Positions 22,582 through 33,000 are shown, counted from the first letter of the stretch. The stretch: 64,000 nt of DNA from Burkholderiaceae bacterium (GCA_024235915.1 JACKLO010000011.1:186001-250000); one strand, 5' to 3'. Made by a program: numbers and translations. Notes: a model not told the origin generated them from the letters alone.

Positions 22582-23553
22582 ATGAGCAAACGACATTTCC
22601 TCGAGTTCGAGACCCCGATCGCCGAACTCGAGTCCAAGATCGATGAGCTGCGCTATGTGCAGAACGAGTCGGCGGTGGACATCTCCGACGAGATCGACCG
22701 CCTGTCGAAGAAGAGCCAGCAGCTCACCAAGGAGATCTACGCCAGCCTGAACCCCTGGCAGGTGACGCAGATCGCGCGCCACCCGCAGCGGCCCTACACG
22801 CTGGACTACGTGAACGAGGTCTTCACCGAATTCCAGGAACTGCACGGCGACCGCCACTACGCCGACGACCTCAGCATCGTCGGCGGTCTGGCGCGTTTCA
22901 ACGGCAGCGCCTGCATGGTCATCGGCCACCAGAAGGGCCGCGACACCAAGGAGCGCACGGCGCGCAATTTCGGCATGTCGCGCCCCGAGGGCTATCGCAA
23001 GGCACTGCGCCTGATGCAGCTGGCCGAGAAGTTCGGCCTGCCGGTGTTCACCTTCGTCGACACGCCCGGCGCCTACCCGGGCATCGGCGCCGAGGAGCGC
23101 GGCCAATCGGAGGCCATCGGCCGCAACATCTTCGAGATGGCGCAGCTGGAAGTGCCCATCATCAGCACCATCATCGGCGAGGGCGGCTCCGGTGGTGCGC
23201 TGGCCATCAGCGTGGGTGACCAGGTCCTGATGCTGCAGTACTCCGTCTATTCGGTGATCTCGCCGGAAGGTTGTGCGTCCATCCTCTGGAAAACCTCCGG
23301 GCGCGCCGCCGACGCCGCCGAGGCGCTGGGCATCACGGCGCACCGGCTGAAGGCGCTGGGCCTGGTCGACAAGATCGTCAACGAGCCGGTCGGTGGTGCG
23401 CACCGCGATCCCAAGTGGATGGCTTCGGCCCTGAAGCGTGCGCTGAACGACGCGCTGCGCCAGGTGTCCGACCTCAAGCCCAAGGACCTGCTGCAGCGCC
23501 GTTACGAGCGTCTGCAGGCCTATGGGCGCTTCAGCGACACCACCGCGCGCTGA
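22582..23553 (+). CDS. accA: Acetyl-CoA carboxylase carboxyltransferase subunit alpha
   Basis: AccA with AccD transfers the carboxyl group from biotin to acetyl-CoA, giving malonyl-CoA for fatty-acid synthesis. The 323-residue product (E. coli 319) starts MSKRHFLEFETPIAELE at ATG 22582. Crotonase-type oxyanion segments are present: TFVDTPGAYPGIGAEERGQ and IGEGGSGGALAI. The C-terminal end overlaps tilS by about 30 bases. accD is not in this window. Confidence 0.96.
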   Translation: MSKRHFLEFETPIAELESKIDELRYVQNESAVDISDEIDRLSKKSQQLTKEIYASLNPWQVTQIARHPQRPYTLDYVNEVFTEFQELHGDRHYADDLSIVGGLARFNGSACMVIGHQKGRDTKERTARNFGMSRPEGYRKALRLMQLAEKFGLPVFTFVDTPGAYPGIGAEERGQSEAIGRNIFEMAQLEVPIISTIIGEGGSGGALAISVGDQVLMLQYSVYSVISPEGCASILWKTSGRAADAAEALGITAHRLKALGLVDKIVNEPVGGAHRDPKWMASALKRALNDALRQVSDLKPKDLLQRRYERLQAYGRFSDTTAR

Positions 23554-24472
23554 CATTGCCGTCGCGGCCAGTGGTGGCCGCGATTCCACCGCCTTGCTGC
23601 ACGCCACGCTGCGCGCTGCGCTGCCTCTGGGCGTGCGCGTGCACGCGCTGCATGTGCACCATGGCCTGCACCCGCAGGCTGGCCAATGGGCGAAGCAGGT
23701 CAGCGCGCAGGCGCGCCGCTGGGGTGCCAGCTTTCACGAGAACCAGCTGGCCGGCGCGCCGGCACCTGCCGAAAGCATTGAGGCGTGGGCCCGCCGAGGC
23801 CGCTATGCCGCGCTGGCCGTCATGGCCCGGTCGGCGGGCTGCACCCTCGTGCTGCTGGCCCACCACCGCCGCGACCAGGCCGAAACCGTGCTGCTGCAGC
23901 TGTTGCGCGGCGGTGGGGCACGGGGCCTGGCGGCTATGCCGGCTGACGTGGTGCGCGACGGCATCCGCTGGCTGCGCCCCTGGCGCGACCAGCCCCGCGA
24001 GGCCATCGAGGCCTACCTGAAGCGGCATCGCCTGCGCTGGGTCGACGACCCTGGCAACGACGATGCACGCTATGCGCGCAATCGCCTGCAGCATCGGGTC
24101 TGGCCCGCGCTGACCGCTGCGTTTCCGCAGGCGGAGCCGGCCCTGGTCGGTGCTGCCGCACGGGCTGCCGAAGAGGCCGAGGCCTTGCGTGAACTCGCCG
24201 CCATCGACGCGGCCCACTGCCTTGAAGGTAATGCGCTCAGGATCCGTGCATGGTGCGGTCTGTCGCCCGCACGCCAGGCCCTGCTGCTGCGTCGCCAGAT
24301 CGAAGCGTGGTCGGCTCGCGGGGTGCCAGGCACCCTGGTGCGGCGCCTGATGGCAGAACTGCCGCGCACACCTTCCGGACATTGGCCGGCGCCCGGTGGC
24401 CAGTTGGTGCTGCGCCGAGGTGGACTGCGGTACGTGCCAACGCCGTCAGCCGCCGGACAGGACAGCGACTAG
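23522..24472 (+). CDS. tilS: tRNA(Ile)-lysidine synthetase
   Basis: TilS converts C34 of the CAU-anticodon tRNA-Ile to lysidine, so that it reads AUA. The PP-loop ATP motif SGGRDS is at residues 17-22, followed by HVHHGLHPQAGQW, LLAHHRRDQAETVLLQLLRG and RWVDDPGNDDARYARNRLQH, all typical. At 316 residues it is shorter than E. coli TilS (432), mainly in the C-terminal domains, which is common in this group. It begins inside the accA 3' end, implying translational coupling, and precedes lysC. Confidence 0.93.
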   Translation: MGASATPPRADIAVAASGGRDSTALLHATLRAALPLGVRVHALHVHHGLHPQAGQWAKQVSAQARRWGASFHENQLAGAPAPAESIEAWARRGRYAALAVMARSAGCTLVLLAHHRRDQAETVLLQLLRGGGARGLAAMPADVVRDGIRWLRPWRDQPREAIEAYLKRHRLRWVDDPGNDDARYARNRLQHRVWPALTAAFPQAEPALVGAAARAAEEAEALRELAAIDAAHCLEGNALRIRAWCGLSPARQALLLRRQIEAWSARGVPGTLVRRLMAELPRTPSGHWPAPGGQLVLRRGGLRYVPTPSAAGQDSD

Positions 24473-24530
24473 AATCCGCGGGTTTGCCCGCATGCGCCAC
24501 ACCGGCGCCGGGCCGTGACCCCCGCAACCC

Positions 24531-25808
24531 ATGGCACTCATCGTTCACAAGTACGGCGGCACCTCGATGGGGTCGACCGAGCGCATCCGCAACGTCGCCA
24601 AGCGCGTCGCCAAATGGGTGCGCGCCGGCCACCAGCTCGTCGTCGTGCCTTCGGCGATGAGCGGCGAAACCAACCGCCTGCTGGGCCTGGCCAAGGAACT
24701 GCAGCCCGAGCGCCTCGGCCCCGACGCGATGCGCGAGCTCGATGCCATCGCTGCCACCGGTGAGCAGGTGTCGGTCGGTCTCTTGGCGCTGGCGCTGCAG
24801 AGCGAGGGCCTGCAGGCCGTGAGCTACGGCGGCTGGCAGGTGCCCGTGCGCACCGACTCGGCCTTCACCAAGGCGCGCATCCAGAGCATCGACGACACCC
24901 GCGTGCGCGCCGACCTGGCCGCCGGCAAGGTGGTCATCATCACCGGTTTCCAGGGTATCGACGACCTGGGCAACGTCACCACGCTGGGCCGCGGTGGTAG
25001 CGACACGTCGGCGGTGGCGGTGGCCGCGGCGATGAAGGCCGACGAGTGCCTGATCTACACCGACGTGGACGGTGTCTACACCACCGACCCGCGCATCGTG
25101 CCGGAGGCGCAGCGCCTGCACACCATCTCCTTCGAGGAGATGCTGGAGATGGCCAGCCTGGGCAGCAAGGTGCTGCAGATCCGTTCGGTGGAGTTCGCCG
25201 GCAAGTACCGCGTGCCGTTGCGCGTGCTGTCGAGCTTCACCCCCTGGGACATTCCGCTCGACGACGAAGCGCGTTCGGGCACCCTGATCACGTTCGAGGA
25301 AGACGAGAAGATGGAACAAGCCGTCGTGTCCGGCATCGCGTTCAACCGCGACGAAGCCAAGATCACCGTGATGGGCGTGCCCGACAAGCCGGGCATCGCC
25401 TACCAGATCCTCGGCCCGGTGGCCGATGCCAACATCGACATCGACGTCATCATCCAGAACGTCTCGCACGACGGCAAGACCGATTTCAGCTTCACCGTGC
25501 ACCGCAACGACTTCGCGCGCACCATGGACCTGCTGAAGAACCAGGTCGGCCCGGCCACCGGCGCTGCACAAGTGCTGGGCGACCCGAAGATCTGCAAGGT
25601 GTCCATCGTCGGCATCGGCATGCGCAGCCACGTGGGCGTGGCCAGCAACATGTTCCGCACGCTGTCGGAGGAGGGCATCAACATCCAGATGATCTCCACC
25701 AGCGAGATCAAGACCTCGGTCGTCATCGACGAGAAGTACATGGAGCTGGCCGTGCGAGCCCTTCACAAGGCCTTCGGTCTCGACGGCGAGGCGCCTGCCG
25801 CCGCCTGA
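24531..25808 (+). CDS. lysC: Aspartate kinase
   Basis: Aspartokinase phosphorylates aspartate, the first step to lysine, threonine and methionine. The 425-residue monofunctional form begins MALIVHKYGGTSMGS, the kinase signature, with TGEQVSVGLLA and GRGGSDTSAVAVAAA further in, and ends with two ACT domains (about 265-420: VSGIAFNRDEAKITVMG and VSIVGIGMRSHVGVASNMF), so feedback inhibition by amino acids is expected. The 58-base gap from tilS holds a possible -10 TAGAAT at 24470-24475. tRNA-Ser follows. Confidence 0.96.
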   Translation: MALIVHKYGGTSMGSTERIRNVAKRVAKWVRAGHQLVVVPSAMSGETNRLLGLAKELQPERLGPDAMRELDAIAATGEQVSVGLLALALQSEGLQAVSYGGWQVPVRTDSAFTKARIQSIDDTRVRADLAAGKVVIITGFQGIDDLGNVTTLGRGGSDTSAVAVAAAMKADECLIYTDVDGVYTTDPRIVPEAQRLHTISFEEMLEMASLGSKVLQIRSVEFAGKYRVPLRVLSSFTPWDIPLDDEARSGTLITFEEDEKMEQAVVSGIAFNRDEAKITVMGVPDKPGIAYQILGPVADANIDIDVIIQNVSHDGKTDFSFTVHRNDFARTMDLLKNQVGPATGAAQVLGDPKICKVSIVGIGMRSHVGVASNMFRTLSEEGINIQMISTSEIKTSVVIDEKYMELAVRALHKAFGLDGEAPAAA

Positions 25809-25865
25809 TTGCTGCCACGCTCATTCAGGCCGCTTCTTTGCGGTTAGAATGCGTGGCTTCGCGTG

Positions 25866-25958
25866 GGAGTCGTGACCGAGTGGCCGAAGGTGCTCCCCTG
25901 CTAAGGGAGTATGTGGGCAAAACCTGCATCGAGGGTTCGAATCCCTCCGACTCCGCCA
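25866..25958 (+). tRNA. tRNA-Ser (anticodon GCU)
   Basis: A 93-base class II tRNA with a long variable arm and encoded GCCA end. The acceptor stem is ggagtcg (25866-25872) with cgactcc (25948-25954). The anticodon arm ctccc-ctgctaa-gggag gives GCU, reading AGC/AGU serine codons. The T-loop gggttcgaatccc is standard. A -10-like TAGAAT lies at 25845-25850, so it is probably transcribed from its own promoter. Confidence 0.96.
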
Positions 25959-25981
25959 CCACGCGAACCTGATCCAGCCAA

Positions 25982-26007
25982 AACGCCCGCAACAGCGGGC
26001 GTTTTGT
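25982..26007 (+). terminator. Rho-independent terminator after tRNA-Ser
   Basis: A perfect 9-bp stem, aacgcccgc (25982-25990) with gcgggcgtt (25995-26003), closes a 4-base loop and is followed by a T-rich run. It ends the tRNA transcript. Confidence 0.85.
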
Positions 26008-26028
26008 TTTGCCGGCCAGAATCCGGCG

Positions 26029-27036
26029 ATGGACTCCCTTTCCCAGATCGCGCTCGGTGCCGCAGTTGGTGTCGCCGCCATGGGCCGCCGCACCTCACCC
26101 TGGAAGGCCGCCGCCTGGGGCGCCGTGGCGGGTACGCTGCCCGACCTGGACGTGCTGATCGACCATGGCGACCCGATCCTCAACATGGTGCTGCACCGCG
26201 CCGAGACGCATGCACCGTTCTGGCTGACGCTGTTCTCACTGCCATTCGCGATGGCTGTCGCACGGCTCAACGGTGAATGGGACCGCTGGCGGCGCTGGTG
26301 GTGGGCGATGTGGCTCGCCCTGGTGACACACCCGCTGCTCGATGCGACGACGGTCTACGGCACCCAGTTGGCGCTACCGTTCAGCGACCACCCCTATGGC
26401 GTCGGCAGCATCTTCATCATCGACCCGCTCTACACGCTGCCGTTGTTGGTCGGCGTGGCGTGGGCGCTGCGCGCACCGGCGGGCCATGGCCGGCGCGCCA
26501 ACACCATCGGCCTGGTGTTGAGCACCGCGTATCTGGGCTGGGGCATGCTGGCCCAGGGTTGGATCAGCGAAAGGGCGGAGCAGGCACTGGCCGCCCAGGA
26601 CATCCACGCCGAGCGGATCCTGGTCACGCCCACAGCCTTCAACACCGTGCTCTGGCGCGTCGTGGCCATCGACGGCGCGCAGTACCACGAGGGCTTTGCC
26701 TCGCTGCTGGACGACACGCCGGCGATGCAGTTCGACCGTTTCGACCGTGGCAACGCGCTGGCGGGCGACATCGGTGGCCTGTCCGGCGTTCAGCGCATCC
26801 AGGCCTTCAGCAAGGGGTTCTGGGCGATTTGGGAGCAGGGCGGGCAACTGGGCATCACCGACTTGCGCATGGGGCAGGAGCCGGCCTACATCTTCCGCTT
26901 CGCGGTGGCGGAGCGGCACAGCCCGGTCGTGCCGTTGGCGGTGTCACGGCAACTGGGCAGCCGGCCCGATCTTCGGCGTGGCATCGCCTGGTTGTGGCGG
27001 CGCGCCGTAGGCGAGCCGCTGCCACCGCCGCGCTGA
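26029..27036 (+). CDS. Membrane-bound metal-dependent hydrolase, YdjM/DUF457-like
   Basis: A 335-residue inner-membrane protein of the YdjM-like (DUF457) family, annotated elsewhere as membrane-bound metal-dependent hydrolases with no known substrate. The signature residues are near the N-terminus: DSLSQIALGAAVG, then GTLPDLDVLIDHGDPI and LHRAETHA, whose Asp and His residues would bind the metal, and later THPLLDATTVYGTQLALPFS. Four to five hydrophobic segments cover residues 1-185. The C-terminal 150 residues look soluble. It starts 70 bases after tRNA-Ser. Confidence 0.87.
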   Translation: MDSLSQIALGAAVGVAAMGRRTSPWKAAAWGAVAGTLPDLDVLIDHGDPILNMVLHRAETHAPFWLTLFSLPFAMAVARLNGEWDRWRRWWWAMWLALVTHPLLDATTVYGTQLALPFSDHPYGVGSIFIIDPLYTLPLLVGVAWALRAPAGHGRRANTIGLVLSTAYLGWGMLAQGWISERAEQALAAQDIHAERILVTPTAFNTVLWRVVAIDGAQYHEGFASLLDDTPAMQFDRFDRGNALAGDIGGLSGVQRIQAFSKGFWAIWEQGGQLGITDLRMGQEPAYIFRFAVAERHSPVVPLAVSRQLGSRPDLRRGIAWLWRRAVGEPLPPPR

Positions 27037-27162
27037 CTGCTCGGCCCGGCCCCCTCTGTCTGGCAGGGTGCCCAAGGGATTGAAGTGCGCGGCGGCGCAA
27101 GGCATCGCAGCATGCCGTCCTGACAACCCTTGCGCATCCGGACACGCCTGCACAATGGGGCC

Positions 27163-28044
27163 ATGCCCACCGCTGAGACGTCCGCCCTGAAGCCAGTGAC
27201 GACCTCAACGTCGCGCTGGCACGGCGCCGCGTGGATGGGCGGCGCGGTCCTGTCCTTCCTGCTGATGGCACTGTCCGGGCGTGAACTCTCCAGCACCCTG
27301 AGCACCTTCCAGATCCTGTGCTTTCGCAGCGTGGTGGGTCTGGCGGTGGTCGGTGCACTGGCAGGGCATGCTGGCTGGGGCCTGCTGCGCACGCGGCGAC
27401 TGGGCCTGCACACGGCCCGCAATCTGGCCCACCTGGGCGGACAGTTCGGCTGGTTCTTCGCCATCGGCGCACTGCCGCTGGCCAGTGTCTTTGCCATCGA
27501 GTTCACCATCCCGCTGTGGACGGCGCTGTTGGCGGCGCTGCTGCTGCGCGAGCGGCTGACGGCGCAGCGTGCCGGGCTCATCGTGCTCGGTCTTGCAGGG
27601 GTGCTGATGATCCTGAGGCCCGGTGCCGGCCTGCTGCAGTGGGCGTCGCTGGCCGCGCTGGGCGGCGCCGTGGCCTATGCGCTGAGCTACCTGGCCACCA
27701 AGCGCCTGGCACCGACCGAAGCGCCCTTAGCGATCCTGTTCTACATGACGGTGGTGCAGTTGCCATTGGCCGCCGCCGGCGCGCTGTGGACCTGGCAGCC
27801 ACCGGATTGGGACCAGTGGCCATGGATCCTGCTCGTGGGCCTGACCGCGCTCAGCGCGCACTACTGCATCGCGCGCGCCCTGGCCCTGGCGGATCTGGCC
27901 GCGGTGATGCCGGTGGACTTCCTGCGCCTGCCGCTGGTGGCGCTGGTCGGCTGGTGGCTCTACGGGGAGGGCGTCGACGCCCTGGCGCTGGCAGGCATGG
28001 TGGTGATCGTGGTCGCCAACGTGCTCAACCTGCGCGCGCGCTGA
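27163..28044 (+). CDS. DMT superfamily (EamA) transporter
   Basis: A 293-residue inner-membrane permease with about ten hydrophobic helices in two EamA repeats (about 25-150 and 160-290). Landmarks are ALPLASVFAIEFTIPLWTAL in the first repeat and LALADLAAVMPVDFLRLPLV in the second. The family exports varied small metabolites, and the substrate is unknown. ATG 27163 is preferred over an upstream TTG. The 3' end overlaps the convergent TetR gene by 20 bases. Confidence 0.88.
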   Translation: MPTAETSALKPVTTSTSRWHGAAWMGGAVLSFLLMALSGRELSSTLSTFQILCFRSVVGLAVVGALAGHAGWGLLRTRRLGLHTARNLAHLGGQFGWFFAIGALPLASVFAIEFTIPLWTALLAALLLRERLTAQRAGLIVLGLAGVLMILRPGAGLLQWASLAALGGAVAYALSYLATKRLAPTEAPLAILFYMTVVQLPLAAAGALWTWQPPDWDQWPWILLVGLTALSAHYCIARALALADLAAVMPVDFLRLPLVALVGWWLYGEGVDALALAGMVVIVVANVLNLRAR

Positions 28045-28633
28045 GCCGGCCACTCAGCCCGTTCAGCAGGGCATCAACCGCGCCAGACCCCGCGGCCACG
28101 AGGTCGAAACTGCCGCGGTCCAGCAGCCAGGTCTGCATCAGGCCCACCACCAGGCCGTGCACGGCAATGGCGTCGGACGCCGGCAACCCGGCATGTTCCA
28201 GGCAGCGGGCGATGGTGGCGATGTGCTCCGCCACCGCCTGCCGGTGTCGCGTGCGAACGGTGCTGAGCTCGTCCACCGTCTCCACCTTGTGCAGCGCGAT
28301 CTCGAACACACGCTGGGTCTGCTCATCGGTGGCCACACGTTCGAGCATCGTGATCAGCAGGGCGCGCAGGCGGGCCAGCGGCTCGTGGCCCGGGCACTGC
28401 TCCATGGCCGCGCGGGCCTGTTCGATGGGCAGCTTGACGCGCTTCATCATGGCGTCGAACAGCTCGGCCTTGTCACTGAAGTGGTGGTAGACCGCACCGC
28501 GGGTCACGCCCGCTTCCAGCGCAATATGCTGAAGCGACGTGCGCGACACGCCCCGGGCCTCGAACAGGCGCTCGGCGGCGTCCAGGATGGCCGTTCGGGT
28601 GGCTTCGGCTTCGGCCTTGGTGCGGCGGACCAT
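28025..28633 (-). CDS. TetR family repressor of the adjacent RND efflux operon
   Basis: A 202-residue AcrR/TtgR-like regulator. The N-terminal helix-turn-helix (about residues 10-57) reads ARGVSRTSLQHIALEAGV followed by TRGAVYHHFSDKAELF, and the C-terminal domain (about 85-200) is the ligand-binding TetR_C type seen in efflux repressors. The start at 28633 (MVRRTKAEAEATRTAIL) is where the family begins; the longer open frame overlaps the efflux gene. It is divergent from the RND operon, with a palindromic operator between them, so it probably represses the pump until a drug or toxic compound binds. Confidence 0.92.
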   Translation of the reverse strand: MVRRTKAEAEATRTAILDAAERLFEARGVSRTSLQHIALEAGVTRGAVYHHFSDKAELFDAMMKRVKLPIEQARAAMEQCPGHEPLARLRALLITMLERVATDEQTQRVFEIALHKVETVDELSTVRTRHRQAVAEHIATIARCLEHAGLPASDAIAVHGLVVGLMQTWLLDRGSFDLVAAGSGAVDALLNGLSGRLSARAG

Positions 28634-28693
28634 GGTGTCGGGGGTTGGCGGCGACGTCACCTTGCTGCAGCGCAGCAGATGACAGGAATGTAA

Positions 28694-28721
28694 TTCATAC
28701 ATTCTAGACTGTATGTATACT
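28694..28721 (+). promoter_or_regulatory. Operator overlapping the RND efflux promoter
   Basis: An inverted repeat, CATACA (28696-28701) with TGTATG (28710-28715), separated by 8 bases, closely resembles the AcrR-type operator with its TACATACA...TGTATGTA symmetry. The right arm abuts a -10-like TATACT (28716-28721), with a weak TTCATA -35 at 28694-28699. TetR binding here would block RNA polymerase on the efflux operon. Confidence 0.75.
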
Positions 28722-28781
28722 GCTGTCACGCCCAGCGCTTGATGCGCCTCAATTCCCGACCGGACCCCACAAGGACGCCCG

Positions 28782-30005
28782 ATGGCTTCGTCGCCCGTTC
28801 GAGCCCAGCGCTCGCTTTCCCTCATCTCCCTGGCCGCGCTGACGGCACTGCTGGCCGCCTGTGGCGGCGGTGGCGCACCCGCCGCCGGCGGCGGTGCACC
28901 GCCACCCGCGCCGGTGGGCGTGCTGGCGGTGCATCCGCAGCCGGTGGCCCTGCAGCAGGAACTGCCGGGGCGCGTCGAGGCTCGCCGCACGGCCCAGGTG
29001 CGCGCCCGGGTCACGGGCGTCGTCACTGCCCGCCTGTTCACCGAAGGCAGCGACGTGAAAGCCGGCCAGGCGCTGTACCGCATCGACCCGGCGCCGTATG
29101 AAGCGGCCCTGGCCAGCGCGCAGGCGCAGCAGCAGCGCGCCGAAGCTGCGGCCACCCAGGCACGCCTGACCGCGGAGCGCTATGCCCCGCTGGCTGAGGC
29201 CAAGGCCATCAGCGCCCAGGACTACGCCGTGGCGCTGGCCACGCAGAAGACGGCCGAAGCCGACGTGGCCGCGGCGAAGGCCGCGGTGCAGGCTGCGCGT
29301 CTGAACCTGGGCTATGCGCAGGTCACGGCGCCGATCGCCGGCCGGATCGGCCGAGCCCTGGTCACTGAAGGTGCGCTGGTCACCGCGGCCGAGGCCACGC
29401 CCCTGGCCGTCATCCAGCAGGTGGACCGCGTCTACGTGAACTTCACCCAGTCCGCCAACGAATTGCTGACCCTTCGGCAGGCCGTGGCGGCAGGCCGGCT
29501 GCAGCGCACCGGCGGCGACAGCGTGCCGGTGCAGGTCGTGCTCGACGACGGCAGCGTGCTGCCGCAGACCGGGCGCCTGCTCTTCAGCGACCTCAGCGTG
29601 GACGCCACGTCCGGCCAGGTGACCTTGCGCGCCGACCTGCCCAACCCGCAGGGCCTGCTGCTGCCGGGCCAGTACGTGCGTGTGCGCCTGGCGCAGGCCA
29701 CCTTGCCGCAGGCCATGCTGCTGCCGCAGCAGGCCGTCACCCGCACCCAGCAGGGCGATACCGTGCTGGTGGTGGGCGAGGGCAACAAGCCGGCCCAGCG
29801 CAAGATCACCGTCGCGGGCGCCCAGGGCGGCCAGTGGGTGGTCACAGGAGGTCTGCAGGCTGGTGAACGCGTGATCGTCGACGGCTTCCAGAAGATGTTT
29901 GTGCCCGGCGCGCCGGTGAACCCGATGCCGTGGACGCCACCGTCGGCCGCATCGGCACCAGCATCGGCCGTCGCCGCCGCGCCCGCTTCGGCCGCCAGCC
30001 GCTGA
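28782..30005 (+). CDS. RND efflux periplasmic adaptor (MexA/AcrA type)
   Basis: A 407-residue membrane-fusion protein linking the inner-membrane pump to the outer-membrane channel. It has a lipoprotein signal with lipobox LAAC (Cys27), so it is anchored to the inner membrane by lipid. The lipoyl halves are VRARVTGVVTARLFTEGSDV and YAQVTAPIAGRIGRALVTEGALV, flanking an alpha-helical hairpin (about 100-165), followed by beta-barrel and membrane-proximal domains. A Pro/Ala-rich tail ends the protein. It is first in a three-gene operon; the pump starts 13 bases downstream. Confidence 0.95.
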   Translation: MASSPVRAQRSLSLISLAALTALLAACGGGGAPAAGGGAPPPAPVGVLAVHPQPVALQQELPGRVEARRTAQVRARVTGVVTARLFTEGSDVKAGQALYRIDPAPYEAALASAQAQQQRAEAAATQARLTAERYAPLAEAKAISAQDYAVALATQKTAEADVAAAKAAVQAARLNLGYAQVTAPIAGRIGRALVTEGALVTAAEATPLAVIQQVDRVYVNFTQSANELLTLRQAVAAGRLQRTGGDSVPVQVVLDDGSVLPQTGRLLFSDLSVDATSGQVTLRADLPNPQGLLLPGQYVRVRLAQATLPQAMLLPQQAVTRTQQGDTVLVVGEGNKPAQRKITVAGAQGGQWVVTGGLQAGERVIVDGFQKMFVPGAPVNPMPWTPPSAASAPASAVAAAPASAASR

Positions 30006-30018
30006 CCCGGGGCCCACG

Positions 30019-33000
30019 ATGTCGAAGTTCTTCATCGACCGCCCCATCTTTGCGTGGGTGATCGCGCTGTTCATCATGGTGATGGGCGGCGTGGCGATCA
30101 AGCAGCTGCCGATCGCGCAGTACCCGCCGGTGGCACCACCGTCCATCGTCGTCAGCGCGGCCTACCCGGGCGCGTCGGCGCAGACGCTGGAAGACGCGGT
30201 GCTGGCCGTCATCGAGCGCGAGATGAACGGCGCGCCCGGCCTCATCTACATGGAAACCGTGGCCCAGGCCAACGGCAGCGGCAGCATCACGCTGAGCTTC
30301 GAGCCAGGCACCAACGCCGACCTGGCGCAGGTGGAGGTGCAGAACCGCGTCTCCCGCGCCACGCCACGGCTGCCCAGTGCGGTGACGCAGCAGGGCGTGC
30401 GGGTGGACAAGTCGCGCTCCAACTTCCTGCTCTTCACCATCCTGACCTCCAGCGACCCCGCCTGGGACCCGGTGGCCCTGGGCGACTACGCCTCGCGGAA
30501 CGTGCTGCCGGAACTGCAGCGTGTGCCCGGCGTCGGCCAGGCGCAGTTGTTCGGCACCGAGCGCGCCATGCGCATCTGGCTGGACCCGGCCAAGTTGCGC
30601 GGCTTCAGCCTGTCCAGCGCCGAGGTGCTGACCGCCGTCCGCGCGCAGAACGCGCAGGTCTCGGCCGGTGGCATCGGCGAATTGCCCATCGTCGACGGAC
30701 AGCGCATCTCGGCCACCGTCACCGTCTCGGGCCAGCTGTCCTCGCCGGAGCAGTTCGGCGCCATCGTGCTGCGCGCCAACGCCGACGGCTCCAGCGTGCG
30801 CCTGCGCGACGTGGCACGCATCGAGCTCGGGGCCCAGGCCTACGCCACCTCGGCGCGCCTGAACGGCCAGCCGTCCACCGGCATCGGCGTGCAGCTGTCG
30901 CCCACGGGCAACGCGCTGCAGACCGCCGCCGCCATCCGCGCCAAGATGGACGAGCTGCAGGGCTACTTCCCGGCCGGGATGAGCTACGCCATCCCCTACG
31001 ACAGCTCGCGCTTCATCCGCATCTCCATCACCCAGGTGGCCGAGACGCTGCTGGAGGCCGTGGGCCTGGTGTTCCTGGTGATGCTGCTGTTCCTGCAGAA
31101 GATCCGCTACACCATCATCCCGACCATCGTGGTGCCCGTGGCGCTGCTGGGCACCTTTGCCGTGCTGCTGGCGCTGGGCTTCTCGATCAACGTGCTCACC
31201 ATGTTCGGCATGGTGCTGGTGATCGGCATCGTGGTCGATGACGCCATCGTGGTGGTGGAAAACGTCGAGCGCATCATGGCCACCGAGCACCTGGGGCCCT
31301 ACGAGGCGACACGCAAGGCCATGGGGCAGATCCAGGGCGCCATCGTCGGCGTCACCGTGGTGCTGATCTCGGTGTTCGTGCCGCTGGCCTTCTTCGCCGG
31401 CGCGGTGGGCAACATCTACCGCCAGTTCGCTGCGGTGATGGTCACCGCCATCGCCTTCTCGGCGTTCCTGGCGCTGAGCCTGACGCCGGCGCTCTGCGCC
31501 ACGCTGCTCAAGCCCATCGAACCCGGGCATGAACACGCACGCCGTGGGCCCTTTGCCTGGTTCAACCGCGCCTTCACGCGCACGTCCAACGGGTACGGCA
31601 CCGGCGTGAAGGCCATGCTGCCGCGCGCCGGCCGGCTGATGGTCATCTACGCCGTGCTGGTGGGCCTGCTGGGCTATGTCTACATGCGCCTGCCCGGCAG
31701 CTTCCTGCCGGCCGAGGACCAGGGCAACCTGATCGTCAGCGTGCAGCTGCCGCCGGGCGCCACGCAGGAACGGGCGCGTGCGGTGATGACGCAGGTCGAA
31801 GGCTTCATGCTGAAGCAGCCGGAGGTCGAGAGCATGGTCGGCGTGCTGGGCTTCAGCTTCAGCGGCCAGGGGCAGAACGCGGCGCTGGCCTTCGTGACGC
31901 TCAAGCCCTGGGATGAACGCACCGGCCCCGGGCAGAGTGCCCAGGCCCTGGCCGGCCGCGCCTTCGGCGCCCTGGCCGGCATCCGTGACGCCTTCATCTT
32001 CCCGCTCAGCCCGCCGCCGATCCCTGAACTCGGCCAGGCCAGCGGCTTCAACCTGCGCCTGCAGGACCGCGCCGGCAAGGGCCACGACGCCCTGGTGGCG
32101 GCCCGCAACCAGTTGATGGGCCTGGCGTCGCAGAGCAAGGTCGTGACCCAGGTGCGCCCCGACGGCCTGGAAGACGCCCCGCAGCTGCAACTGGACATCG
32201 ACCGCGAGAAGGCTGCCGCGCTGGGGGTGAGCTTCGACGCCATCAACGCCACCATCTCCACGGCGCTGGGTTCGAGTTACGTCAACGACTTCCCCAGTTC
32301 AGGCCGGCTGCAGCGCGTGGTGGTGCAGGCCGATGCGCCGGCGCGCATGCAGCCCGAGGACCTGCTGAAGCTCTCGGCGCCCAGCAGCCGCGGTGGCCTG
32401 GTGCCGCTGTCGGCCTTCGCCAGCACGAAGTGGGTCACCGGCCCGATGCAGACCATCCGCTACAACGGCTACCCGGCCATGCGCCTGGGCGGCTCGGCGG
32501 CGCCGGGCTACAGCACCGGCGACGCCATGGCGGAGATGGAACGCCTGGTGGCGCAGCTGCCGGCTGGCTTCGGCTATGAATGGACCGGCATCAGCCGCGA
32601 GGAGAAGATCGCGGGCAGCCAGGCGGTGGTGCTCTACGGCTTTGCCGTGCTCGCCGTCTTCCTGTGCCTGGCAGCGTTGTACGAAAGCTGGGCCATCCCG
32701 CTGGCGGTGATCCTGGTGGTGCCGCTGGGCGTGCTCGGTGTGGTGCTGGCCACGCTGGGGCGAGGCTTGTCGAACGACGTGTACTTCCAGGTCGGCCTGA
32801 TCACCATCATCGGCCTGTCGGCGAAAAACGCGATCCTGATCATCGAGTTTGCGAAGGATCTGCAGGCGCAGGGCAGGGCGGTGTTCGACGCCGCGCTGGA
32901 GGCCGCGCGGCTGCGCTTCCGTCCCATCGTGATGACCTCGATGGCTTTCACGCTGGGGGTGCTGCCGTTGTTCCTGGCCACCGGCGCCGGGTCGGCCAGC

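Noticed and set aside
29842..32190. A 782-codon open frame antisense to the RND pump
   Set aside because: The composition (strings of His, Gln and Gly) is that of a mirror frame of a GC-rich gene; the pump on the plus strand is certain.
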